Shown here piece after piece: positions 8,909 through 16,744 of a DNA stretch of 41,099 nt. The notes beneath the pieces are model-generated. The model had not been told where the DNA came from. It saw nothing but the letters and a program-made list of their open reading frames with translations, and searched no databases. The stretch is from Bacteroides sp. (GTDB lineage Bacteria > Bacteroidota > Bacteroidia > Bacteroidales > Bacteroidaceae), in NCBI GenBank assembly GCA_019414725.1, contig DXLM01000020.1, forward strand, positions 1 to 41,099, given 5' to 3'. The position numbers and the translations under genes are program-made. Every line of letters starts with the position of its first letter. The first letter of the stretch is position 1.

Positions 8909-10929
8909 ATGAAACACACCAAATTTATCACCCTAACTGTTGGAATGTTTTTTGCTCTTTCTTCATTTGGAAATACTTCTGAAGATCCGTTGAAAATTGT
9001 ACAGAAAAGTATTTTGGAAGATCCTCTTATGGAACAAGTAAGCCGGATAGCTCATCATACAGTATCGACTGGTCTTAATGCCGGGGATGGATACGGTGAA
9101 GTATGGATACGTGATTTCAACACTTTTATACAAGTAGCCATGGATGTCATGCCTGACCAGCAAGTTCAGGAATGTCTGAACACTTTTTTCATTTTCAGGG
9201 AGAAGGTGGTGACATTATAGACGGATATATGGATATCCGTAAAGCTAATTTGAACGATCCGGAGGGCTACCGTTATCGTCTGTCTGAAACCTGTCCACAG
9301 TATGCTGCTCATAAAAATACAGTAGAAACCGATCATGAAACGTCATTGGTACAGGCTGTTTATCAATATGTAAAAAAGAGCCAAAGCACAGCATATCTGC
9401 AAACTGTAATTAACGGAAAAACGGTAGAACAGCGTATGGATGAGGCTCTGCAATACCTCATGAATGAAAAATTCAACAAACAATATGGGTTAACTACAGG
9501 AGCTACTACCGCCGACTGGGGAGATGTACAGTCTGAGCACCCTTGGGGGGAGCGATTGATGAGAATACGCATTACACCATTGATATTTACGACAATGCCA
9601 TGCTGGTGCTGGCCATTGACAACTTTAAGGAAGTTGCGGTAAACAAGGCATATGGAGAGAAATGGGAGAGTGTAAAAAAAACAACTGATAACCAATATCC
9701 GCAAACATTTGTGGGACAGCCAGCGTCAGAAATTTATTCCACACATCTATCTGAATGGTTCTCCTTTCCCTGAAACATTTGATGAAAATCAGGTGTTTTA
9801 TCATGGTGGTACAGCAGTTGCCATTTTGGCCGGTCTGCTTACAAAAGAAGAAATAGCACATGCCAATCAGCGTATGTTGGAAAATGTAGAAAAAGCACAT
9901 GCCCAGACTATCGGCCTGACTATGTATCCGACTTATCCGACAGGCAGTTTTCAGAATGTAGGAATGCACCCCTACGGTTATCAGAATGGAGGAGACTGGA
10001 CATGGTTTGGTGCCAGAATGATCTGGGGACTGACAGAAAATGGTTTTATAAAGGAAGCTTATGAAGAGCTGAAACCAATGCTGGAAAGAGTGGTAAAGAA
10101 CAATGGGTTCAATGAGTGGTACACTCCGGCAGGAGAACCAAAAGGTTCAGGTACTTTCCGTGGTGAGGCTGGTGTTTTGTGCAGAGCTATCGAAGGTTTG
10201 CGGAAATGGGCAGAAAACTATCAGTCTGTATCAGTTGAGGAAGCTCAAGGAGGAATGGTATTATTCACCTTTGGACAATCAAATTCTGCCAATCATGGTG
10301 TTGGAAAATATCAACCGGAGCATCAGGTTTACAACTATTTCGAAGGTCGTCTTTATCCTTCTTCCGATCCACTGATTGGAGCGACTGGCTACGGAGCCAG
10401 CGTGTGGAATCGTTTGGCAGATAAACTGATCGATGAGAAAATAACGACGAAAGTCACTTTAGTTCCCATCGGTGTAGGAGGTGTAGAAATAGCAGCCTGG
10501 GCTAAGGGAGGCTATTTGTATGATAAACTGACCCAAACTATTGCCCTGTTGAAGGAGCAAGGACTCATTCCCGACTATATCCTGTGGCATCAGGGAGAAA
10601 CCGATAATATTAAGAATACTTCGAAAGAAGAATATATTCGTCAGTTTGAGACTATCCGCGAAGCTTTTAGAAGCCAGGGCATTGAAAGTCCTATTGGTAT
10701 AGCTATTGCTTCTTATCATCCAGAATGTATAGATAGTGAAGATGGTAATGATTCTCAGATACGAGAGGCGCAACAAGCTCTCTGCAAAAAATACAGCGAT
10801 CTTTTCATCGGTCCGGATACCGATAAATTGAACAAAGCCCTTCATCGTCCCGACGGAGTACATTTTTCTCACATCGGTCTCGATGCGCATGCAGACGGAT
10901 GGGTTAAAGCCATAAAGAAAGTCAGATAA
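8909..10929 (+). pseudogene. broken fusion: alpha-toroid glycosidase-like domain plus SGNH sialate-O-acetylesterase-like domain, three frameshifts
   Basis: Four open segments in successive frames form one protein. Segment 1 (8909 to about 9187) has a signal peptide (MKHTKFITLTVGMFFALSSFG) and the start of an (alpha/alpha)6-barrel. Segment 2 runs to about 9550, segment 3 to about 9680, segment 4 to 10929. Each break falls at a run: T6 at 9183-9188 (T7 restores frame), G6 at 9545-9550 (G7 restores), A8 at 9674-9681 (A7 restores). With these three corrections the gene is 2022 bases, about 673 residues, with no other stop. The C-terminal third is a SASA-type esterase: GQSNS with nucleophile Ser at 10279-10281, WHQGETDN, and the DGVH Asp/His pair near 10852-10863. 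The upstream barrel carries conserved ADWGDVQ, YHGGTA and WTWFGARMIWGL. Whether the breaks are decay or sequencing error cannot be told here. Confidence 0.82.
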
Positions 10930-10930
10930 G

Positions 10931-10978
10931 TGTCAGCGCTGTCTAAGTATATGTCAGAAAATCGTGCCAGAATGTCAG
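10931..10978 (+). repeat. three TGTCAG direct repeats at exact 21-bp spacing upstream of groES
   Basis: TGTCAG begins at 10931, 10952 and 10973, so the copies lie on the same face of the helix, two turns apart. They sit between the preceding stop codon and the sigma-54-like element and are candidate activator-binding sites. The activator is unknown. Confidence 0.6.
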
Positions 10979-11000
10979 TTTATGCTTTTGGCACGATTTT
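10958..11000. terminator. 12-bp inverted repeat overlapping the groES control region
   Basis: AAAATCGTGCCA (10958-10969) and TGGCACGATTTT (10989-11000) are perfect arms with a 19-base loop. With A and T tracts at the outer ends it could act as a terminator for the upstream gene, but the right arm is also the -24 half of a sigma-54-like promoter. Both readings are possible and not exclusive. Confidence 0.4.
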
Positions 11001-11004
11001 CGCT
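10989..11004 (+). promoter_or_regulatory. sigma-54 (RpoN)-type -24/-12 promoter for groES-groEL
   Basis: TGGCACGATTTTCGCT agrees with the RpoN consensus TGGCACG-N4-TTGCW at all but one informative position (C for T), with GG at 10990-10991 and GC at 11002-11003 spaced by 10 bases. Transcription would begin near 11015, giving a leader of about 66 bases before groES. No TAnnTTTG element and no CIRCE repeat (TTAGCACTC dyad) is visible between 10930 and 11080. Confidence 0.55.
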
Positions 11005-11080
11005 ATTTATATAGCGTCCGGCAGAAAAGAAAAGCCATGGACAGTTTAATCAAGTATAAACAATAAAAAATATAAAGACT

Positions 11081-11353
11081 ATGAACATTAAACCATTAGC
11101 AGACAGAGTCCTGATTCTTCCGGCTCCTGCAGAAGAAAAAACAATCGGCGGTATTATCATTCCTGATACAGCAAAAGAAAAACCATTGCAGGGTGAAGTT
11201 GTGGCAGTAGGAAATGGCACAAAGGATGAAGAGATGATATTGAAAGTTGGCGATACAGTATTATATGGAAAATATTCAGGTACTGAAATCGAACACGACG
11301 GAGTAAAATATCTGATGATGCGTCAGAGTGACGTTCTCGCAGTTTTGGGATAA
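11081..11353 (+). CDS. groS: co-chaperonin GroES
   Basis: A 90-residue cytosolic co-chaperonin that caps the GroEL ring during ATP-driven protein folding. The start MNIKPLADRVLI and the mobile-loop region EEKTIGGIIIPDTAKEKP (about residues 18-36) are characteristic, and the C terminus YLMMRQSDVLAVLG closes the small beta-barrel. Length is normal. It is followed 35 bases later by groEL in one operon. The upstream control region holds a sigma-54-like element instead of the CIRCE/HrcA site known from many other bacteria. Confidence 0.98.
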   Translation: MNIKPLADRVLILPAPAEEKTIGGIIIPDTAKEKPLQGEVVAVGNGTKDEEMILKVGDTVLYGKYSGTEIEHDGVKYLMMRQSDVLAVLG

Positions 11354-11388
11354 TTCATAAGTTGAACTTTTAAAACATTAAGATTATT

Positions 11389-13026
11389 ATGGCAAAAGAT
11401 ATTCTCTTCAACATTGATGCTCGCGATCAGTTGAAAAAAGGTGTAGACGAATTGGCTAACGCTGTTAAAGTAACTCTCGGCCCGAAAGGTCGTAATGTTA
11501 TTATCGAAAAGAAATTCGGTGCTCCTCATATTACAAAAGACGGTGTAACAGTTGCCAAGGAAGTAGAATTGAGCGATCCGTTCCAGAATACAGGTGCACA
11601 GTTGGTTAAGTCTGTAGCTTCGAAGACTGGTGATGATGCTGGTGACGGTACTACTACTGCTACTGTATTGGCTCAGTCTATCGTGGGCGTTGGTTTGAAG
11701 AATGTTACAGCTGGTGCAAACCCGATGGATTTGAAACGTGGTATCGACAAGGCTGTTGCTAAAGTTGTAGAATCAATCAAAGCACAGGCTGAAACAGTAG
11801 GTGATAACTACGATAAGATTGAACAGGTTGCAACTATCTCTGCAAACAATGATCCGGTTATCGGTAAACTGATTGCTGATGCAATGCGTAAGGTTTCTAA
11901 AGATGGTGTAATCACTATCGAAGAAGCAAAAGGTACTGATACTACTATCGGTGTAGTAGAAGGTATGCAGTTCGACCGTGGTTATTTGTCAGCTTACTTC
12001 GTAACTGATACAGAAAAGATGGAATGTGTGATGGAACACCCATACATCTTGATTTACGATAAGAAGATTTCTAACCTGAAAGATTTCTTGCCTATCCTTG
12101 AACCGGCAGTTCAGAGCGGACGTCCTTTGTTGGTTATTGCTGAAGATGTTGACAGTGAAGCATTGACAACATTGGTTGTAAACCGTCTGCGTGGCCAGTT
12201 GAAGATTTGTGCAGTGAAGGCTCCGGGCTTCGGCGACCGTCGTAAAGCTATGCTGGAAGATATCGCAGTATTGACTGGTGGTGTAGTTATCAGCGAAGAA
12301 AAAGGTTTGAAACTGGAACAGGCTACTATTGAAATGTTGGGTACTTGCGATAAGGTAACTGTTTCTAAGGAAAATACTACTATCGTAAACGGTGCTGGTC
12401 AGAAAGAGTTGATTCAGGAACGTATCAACCAGATTAAGGCTGAAATGAAGAATTCTACTTCTGATTATGATAAAGAAAAACTTCAGGAACGTCTGGCTAA
12501 ATTGTCAGGTGGTGTAGCTGTTCTTTATGTAGGTGCTGCCAGCGAAGTAGAAATGAAAGAAAAGAAAGACCGTGTAGACGATGCGTTGTGTGCTACTCGT
12601 GCTGCTATCGAAGAAGGTATTGTACCGGGCGGTGGCGTAACTTACATCCGTGCTATTGACGCATTGGAAGGCATGAAGGGTGACAATGCAGATGAAACAA
12701 CTGGTATCGAAATAATCAAGCGTGCTATTGAAGAGCCACTTCGTCAGATTGTAGCCAATGCCGGAAAAGAAGGAGCAGTGGTTGTACAGAAAGTACGTGA
12801 AGGTAAAGGTGATTTCGGATACAATGCACGTACCGATGTTTACGAACACTTGCATGCAGCCGGTGTTGTAGATCCTGCTAAAGTAACTCGTGTTGCACTT
12901 GAAAACGCAGCTTCTATTGCAGGAATGTTCTTGACTACAGAGTGTGTCATCGTAGAAAAGAAAGAAGAAAAACCTGAAATGCCGATGGCTGCTCCGGGTA
13001 TGGGCGGTATGGGTGGCATGATGTAA
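11389..13026 (+). CDS. groL: chaperonin GroEL (60 kDa)
   Basis: A 545-residue subunit of the double-ring chaperonin. The ATP-binding GDGTTTATVLAQ segment lies at about residues 85-96, the apical domain in the middle, and the C terminus carries the flexible Gly-Met tail (GMGGMGGMM). The whole sequence is intact and of normal length. It is the second gene of the groES-groEL operon and ends at an intrinsic terminator at 13058. Codon use is markedly biased to a few codons, as expected of a very highly expressed gene. Confidence 0.99.
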   Translation: MAKDILFNIDARDQLKKGVDELANAVKVTLGPKGRNVIIEKKFGAPHITKDGVTVAKEVELSDPFQNTGAQLVKSVASKTGDDAGDGTTTATVLAQSIVGVGLKNVTAGANPMDLKRGIDKAVAKVVESIKAQAETVGDNYDKIEQVATISANNDPVIGKLIADAMRKVSKDGVITIEEAKGTDTTIGVVEGMQFDRGYLSAYFVTDTEKMECVMEHPYILIYDKKISNLKDFLPILEPAVQSGRPLLVIAEDVDSEALTTLVVNRLRGQLKICAVKAPGFGDRRKAMLEDIAVLTGGVVISEEKGLKLEQATIEMLGTCDKVTVSKENTTIVNGAGQKELIQERINQIKAEMKNSTSDYDKEKLQERLAKLSGGVAVLYVGAASEVEMKEKKDRVDDALCATRAAIEEGIVPGGGVTYIRAIDALEGMKGDNADETTGIEIIKRAIEEPLRQIVANAGKEGAVVVQKVREGKGDFGYNARTDVYEHLHAAGVVDPAKVTRVALENAASIAGMFLTTECVIVEKKEEKPEMPMAAPGMGGMGGMM

Positions 13027-13057
13027 TCTTCCCCCCCTTTTCTATAATAAAAAACGG

Positions 13058-13103
13058 AAACCTCTCGTTCTGGGAAATCTAGACGGGAGGTTTTCTTGTT
13101 TTT
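13058..13103 (+). terminator. intrinsic terminator of groESL
   Basis: Arms 13058-13068 and 13083-13093 pair over 11 bp (one G-U), with a 14-base loop, followed by TTCTTGTTTTT. It closes the chaperonin operon. Confidence 0.8.
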
Positions 13104-13258
13104 GGAGATATTGTTTTTTAATTGATAATGCTTTTTTCTGACTCTGACTCTATTTTGTGCCTTCGGAAGTAAAAAGGTTTATGTAGAAAGAGATTAATTG
13201 GCTTTCAGTTTCTATTTTCTGATTTTTTTTGTATCTTTCCAAATAGAGATAAAATGTT

Positions 13259-13264
13259 AGGAGG
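13259..13264 (+). promoter_or_regulatory. strong Shine-Dalgarno sequence of guaD
   Basis: A full AGGAGG seven bases ahead of ATG 13272. Such sites are uncommon in this phylum, where most genes in the window have none, and it fixes the start codon over the in-frame ATG at 13254. Confidence 0.7.
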
Positions 13265-13271
13265 AATTGAT

Positions 13272-13739
13272 ATGACAAAAGAAGAACTGATGCGTAAAGC
13301 CATAGAACTTTCAGTACAAAATGTAGCTGAGGGAGGAGGACCGTTTGGCGCAGTTATTGCTAAAAATGGTGAGATTATTGCGATGGGAGTAAATCGTGTA
13401 ACTCCAGATTGTGACCCTACGGCACATGCTGAAGTTAGTGCTATCCGTACGGCTGCAAAGATATTAGGGACTTTCGATTTGAGCGGGTGTGAGATTTACA
13501 CTTCCTGTGAACCCTGTCCGATGTGTCTGGGAGCTATTTACTGGGCACATTTAGATAGAATGTATTATGGAAATAGCAAGAATGATGCTGCTGATATAGG
13601 TTTTGATGACGCCTTTATATATGAAGAACTTGATTTGAAACCGGCAGACCGTAAGCTGAAGTCTGAAGTGTTATTGCCTGAGGAGGCTATTAAAGCTTTC
13701 CGTGATTGGGAAAATAAAACTGATAAAGTAGAATATTGA
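13272..13739 (+). CDS. guaD: guanine deaminase (CDA-fold nucleobase deaminase)
   Basis: About 155 residues. It belongs to the cytidine-deaminase-like fold and most resembles the short bacterial guanine deaminase, which converts guanine to xanthine. Zinc ligands and the proton shuttle are seen in TAHAEV (His52, Glu54 from this start) and EPCPMC (Cys82, Cys85). The features GGGPFGAVI, IYTSCEPCPMCLGAIYWA and GFDDAFIYEEL match that family better than the tRNA adenosine deaminase TadA. An upstream ATG at 13254 is in frame, but a perfect AGGAGG at 13259-13264 sits seven bases before the ATG at 13272, which decides the start. The gene stands alone between two terminators. Confidence 0.85.
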   Translation: MTKEELMRKAIELSVQNVAEGGGPFGAVIAKNGEIIAMGVNRVTPDCDPTAHAEVSAIRTAAKILGTFDLSGCEIYTSCEPCPMCLGAIYWAHLDRMYYGNSKNDAADIGFDDAFIYEELDLKPADRKLKSEVLLPEEAIKAFRDWENKTDKVEY

Positions 13740-13755
13740 TATCGTTTAAAATTAG

Positions 13756-13829
13756 AAAGCACCACGGATTACGCTGATTTCGGAAATCTGTTATCGGTTT
13801 TTGAACAGTGTAATCTGTGGTGCTTTTTT
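13756..13829. terminator. long hairpin terminator with a dispersed-repeat-like sequence
   Basis: Arms 13756-13776 and 13806-13826 pair over 21 positions (two G-U) and are followed by TTTTTT. It ends guaD and faces the converging Nudix gene. The arm text CACCACGGATTACGCTGATT resembles a short interspersed sequence seen in many bacterial genomes. Confidence 0.75.
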
Positions 13830-14164
13830 GACACACAGCTTAATTTCTTATTTGCTTGTAATTTACATTTTCATTGCTTTTTTCAGACATGCTGATTAAT
13901 CAGTGCTGTTATCGTGTCATCGTTTTCCAAATCTTCACATGGTTTTCTTCCATGATGAGGAAACTTTTTACGAATAGTTTTTTAAGCTTCTCAATTATCT
14001 AGAGTAGTCTTGTTTTATGTTTTGCAACACAAAATTACATCTTTTGAGTATATGTTGTTATGTTGTATAGCATATTTTTGGTCTCTCTTTGTATAATTCT
14101 TGATGTAAATCAATTTTACAAACGAAAAATGAATAATAATTGGGTACTATCAAATAATGATTGC
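13830..14164. other. AT-rich intergenic stretch without a recognised gene
   Basis: Between the guaD terminator and the 3' end of the converging Nudix gene lie about 335 AT-rich bases. I see no open frame of useful length, no RNA gene and no clear repeat. Confidence 0.5.
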
Positions 14165-14662
14165 TTAGAACTTTAATCTTGCAAATTCGCTTTCAAAATT
14201 GGGTGTAAATACTCCCTTTCCTAAATTGTTTTTTATTTCTTCTATTGACCAGAAACGCCCTCCGTCAAGTTCGTTGCTGGGAGAGATTTCTCCGTTATAA
14301 ATAGTACGATGGCAGAATACCAGTTCTTTTTCTCTGTTCGACTCAAAAACATAATGTGTAAGCAGTTCGAAAGTAAAGTCGGAAATGCCGAGCTCTTCTT
14401 GAGCCTCTCTTTTTAAGGCCATTTCCACACTCTCACCTAAGTCAATATGTCCTCCAACTGAAGTGTCCCATTTATTGGGCTGAATATCTTTCCATGCAGG
14501 ACGTTTTTGTAAATATAGCTCACCCTTATCGTTGAAAACATGCAGATGAACTACCGGATGGAGTAATTTACTGCCACTATGACATTCTTTTCGTGTAGCA
14601 GCTCCTGTGATATTTCCTTCCTCATCTACTATCGGAAACATTTCTTCATTGTTGTCGAACAT
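14165..14662 (-). CDS. Nudix hydrolase
   Basis: A 165-residue cytosolic pyrophosphohydrolase. The Nudix box spans G71 to I93: GHIDLGE, then R85-E86-A87-Q88-E89-E90-L91-G92, with the metal-binding REXXEE all present. The N terminus (VDEEGNITGAATRKECHSG) and HLHVFNDKGELYLQKR resemble the YfcD/isopentenyl-diphosphate-isomerase-like Nudix group, which acts on uncertain substrates; a role in isoprenoid synthesis is not implied. It is transcribed alone on the minus strand and converges with guaD. Confidence 0.88.
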   Translation of the reverse strand: MFDNNEEMFPIVDEEGNITGAATRKECHSGSKLLHPVVHLHVFNDKGELYLQKRPAWKDIQPNKWDTSVGGHIDLGESVEMALKREAQEELGISDFTFELLTHYVFESNREKELVFCHRTIYNGEISPSNELDGGRFWSIEEIKNNLGKGVFTPNFESEFARLKF

Positions 14663-14702
14663 AATTATTGTCTGTTAAATGTTAGTGCTTTATTTATTGC
14701 TG

Positions 14703-14710
14703 CAAAGATA
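14703..14710 (-). promoter_or_regulatory. -7 element for the Nudix gene
   Basis: The minus strand reads TATCTTTG, matching TAnnTTTG, 40 bases ahead of the Nudix start codon. A TTG lies upstream at a spacing of only 15 bases, shorter than the usual 19-20. Confidence 0.45.
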
Positions 14711-14762
14711 CTAATTTTAGTGAGACAAGATTGGATAAGGCAAGAAGGAAAGGTATATAGAA

Positions 14763-14804
14763 GAGGCTGAATTCTATCGGGGATACGGATCAGAATTCAG
14801 CCTC
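14763..14804. repeat. 13-bp perfect inverted repeat between the Nudix and GH2 genes
   Basis: GAGGCTGAATTCT (14763-14775) and AGAATTCAGCCTC (14792-14804) are perfect arms around 16 bases. No T-run follows on either strand, so it is either a weak terminator for the GH2 operon or a regulator site upstream of the Nudix promoter. Confidence 0.6.
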
Positions 14805-14917
14805 AGGCTAGTGATTTCTTAATCAGAAATTTGTGTTGTTATTCTATTGAAAACTTTTTAACTTAATTATTTACCTATTGTCAATTATTGTCTATTGGAT
14901 ATTCTGAAAAAATCTTT

Positions 14918-16723
14918 TTACTTTAAGTTGGTATGTGAAGAAGGAATCAGTTCGAAAATACTTTTGATTCGTTTCATGTCAAATTTAGGAGTACGGTCAT
15001 AATAATAAATACCGTTTTTCTCTTGCTCAACATCTGTCAGCTGAGTGTAACAGAATCCCATTACATGCTTAGCTCCTTTCAGTGCTTCTACCTGTCCTTG
15101 CAAACGTGTATAAAACTCTTCTTCTGTCTGTGGAAGATTACCGTATCCCCATGAGTTTTTACGTTCTTCGGGAGCCATCCATCCTATACCTCCAAATTCA
15201 TCAACCATATAAGGTTGTCCTTCATATACGGCCAAATATTTTTTATCGCGGCTGTTGCGATAAGGTTCTTCTCCTTCCTTAAATATTAACTGTTCTGATA
15301 AACGCGTACCATCTTGTTCATAATTGTGGACACTCCAAATATCAGTCAATACATGATCATCTCCACTTGCATCGTTGATAGGACGAGTAGAATCCATAGC
15401 TTTTGTCATGTGGTAAATGTCACGGATTAAGCGCGGATAAGAACCGTCACGGCTTCCCCATGTTTCATTGAAAGGAGTCCAGGTTACTAATGATGGGTGG
15501 TTACGGTCGCGTACCACAATTTCACTCCATTCACTGATAAAGTTACGTGCCGCAATTTCATCGTTCACATCCATTACCCAGCTTGCACTTTCTCCCCAGG
15601 TAATGTATCCCAGTTTGTCTGCCCAATAATAATAACGTTCTTCGAATACCTTCTGATGTAAACGTGCACCATTGAATCCTGCATTTTTACCTAAAATAAT
15701 ATCATTTTTAAGCGCTTCGTCTGATGGAGCAGTCCATATTCCGTCGGGGTAATATCCCTGATCTAATACCAGTCTTTGGAAATAAGGCTGGTTGTTCAGG
15801 TAGAATATTCCATCAGAAATATGTATCTTACGCATGCCGGTATATGATTCGACTTTATCAAGCACTTTTCCTGATTTGTCTTTAACCAGATAAGTCAGTT
15901 CATACAAGAATGGTGATTCCGGCGACCATAATTTCATGTTCTTGACCGGAAGTACAATGCATGTGTTGTTAGAGCATGTTGCCTGCTTTTTACTGATAAC
16001 CTTATCACCGTCTTTCAGTATGATTTCTAATATGTTATCCGATTCCTTGTAAAAGCTGGGGGTAGCTACTAATTGTTTCTGGTCGATATCTGTGCGTATA
16101 ACCATATCTTTTAAACCTTCTGAAGCAACAGCTTCCATCCAGACAGTTTGCCAGATACCTGTGACACGGGTATAAGAACAACCTCCTGAGAAAAAGTTTG
16201 TACATTGTTTTCCACCGGTTTGTTTTCCTCCTCTTAAATCATCTTTTACTTGAATAACCAGGTTATGAGTGTTTCCTGCCTGTACAAATCGTGTAATATC
16301 TATTGCAAAAGATGAGCTTCCTCCCCAATGTTGCTGAATTTTCTTTCCGTCAATGTATATTTCGCACCAATAATCTACGGCACCGAAATTCAGGAATATT
16401 TTCTTTCCGTTCCAGTTAGCTGGTATGGAAATTTTTCTTTGATACCACATACAGTTTATAAAGTCTGTATGTTTCACTCCAGACAATTCACTTTCCGGAC
16501 AAAATGGAACTATAATGTTCTTACTGAATTTTTCCGAATTCTGAAGCTGACGATCAACACCAGACTGTCCGAAATCAAAATCGAAGGTCCATGTACCATT
16601 CAGGTTAATCCAGTCTTCCCGTTCAAATTGCGGACGTGGATATTCTTTGCGAGGCAAATCATTAGCTTTAACATTAAATGCTAATGCCAGAAAAAGCGCG
16701 GCTGTTGTAATTAGTTTTTTCAT
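14918..16723 (-). CDS. secreted glycoside hydrolase family 2 enzyme
   Basis: A 601-residue retaining glycosidase. A signal peptide (about 1-20) is followed by a jelly-roll sugar-binding domain (about 25-200), an Ig-like domain (about 205-300) and a TIM barrel (about 305-595). The acid/base is E420 in PFNETWG and the nucleophile E509 in VDEFGG, so the active site is intact. The protein ends right after the barrel, without the extra domains of long beta-galactosidases. GH2 covers beta-galactosidases, beta-glucuronidases, beta-mannosidases and arabinosidases; the substrate cannot be set from sequence. It starts 21 bases behind the GH127-like gene in one operon, suggesting joint action on an arabinose-containing plant glycan. 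Confidence 0.88.
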   Translation of the reverse strand: MKKLITTAALFLALAFNVKANDLPRKEYPRPQFEREDWINLNGTWTFDFDFGQSGVDRQLQNSEKFSKNIIVPFCPESELSGVKHTDFINCMWYQRKISIPANWNGKKIFLNFGAVDYWCEIYIDGKKIQQHWGGSSSFAIDITRFVQAGNTHNLVIQVKDDLRGGKQTGGKQCTNFFSGGCSYTRVTGIWQTVWMEAVASEGLKDMVIRTDIDQKQLVATPSFYKESDNILEIILKDGDKVISKKQATCSNNTCIVLPVKNMKLWSPESPFLYELTYLVKDKSGKVLDKVESYTGMRKIHISDGIFYLNNQPYFQRLVLDQGYYPDGIWTAPSDEALKNDIILGKNAGFNGARLHQKVFEERYYYWADKLGYITWGESASWVMDVNDEIAARNFISEWSEIVVRDRNHPSLVTWTPFNETWGSRDGSYPRLIRDIYHMTKAMDSTRPINDASGDDHVLTDIWSVHNYEQDGTRLSEQLIFKEGEEPYRNSRDKKYLAVYEGQPYMVDEFGGIGWMAPEERKNSWGYGNLPQTEEEFYTRLQGQVEALKGAKHVMGFCYTQLTDVEQEKNGIYYYDRTPKFDMKRIKSIFELIPSSHTNLK

Positions 16724-16744
16724 CGTTTATTTAGTTTGGGTTAA

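Noticed and set aside
9172..9642. A separate gene starting at an internal ATG in the broken fusion
   Set aside because: Its sequence continues the preceding segment in another frame, has no promoter or ribosome site, and is explained by the T-run frameshift.
10930..11080. CIRCE element (HrcA site) upstream of groES
   Set aside because: No TTAGCACTC/GAGTGCTAA dyad is present; the inverted repeat seen here has a different sequence and spacing.
13272..13739. tRNA adenosine deaminase TadA
   Set aside because: The zinc motifs are shared, but the downstream GFDDAFIYEEL segment and overall likeness favour the short guanine deaminase family.
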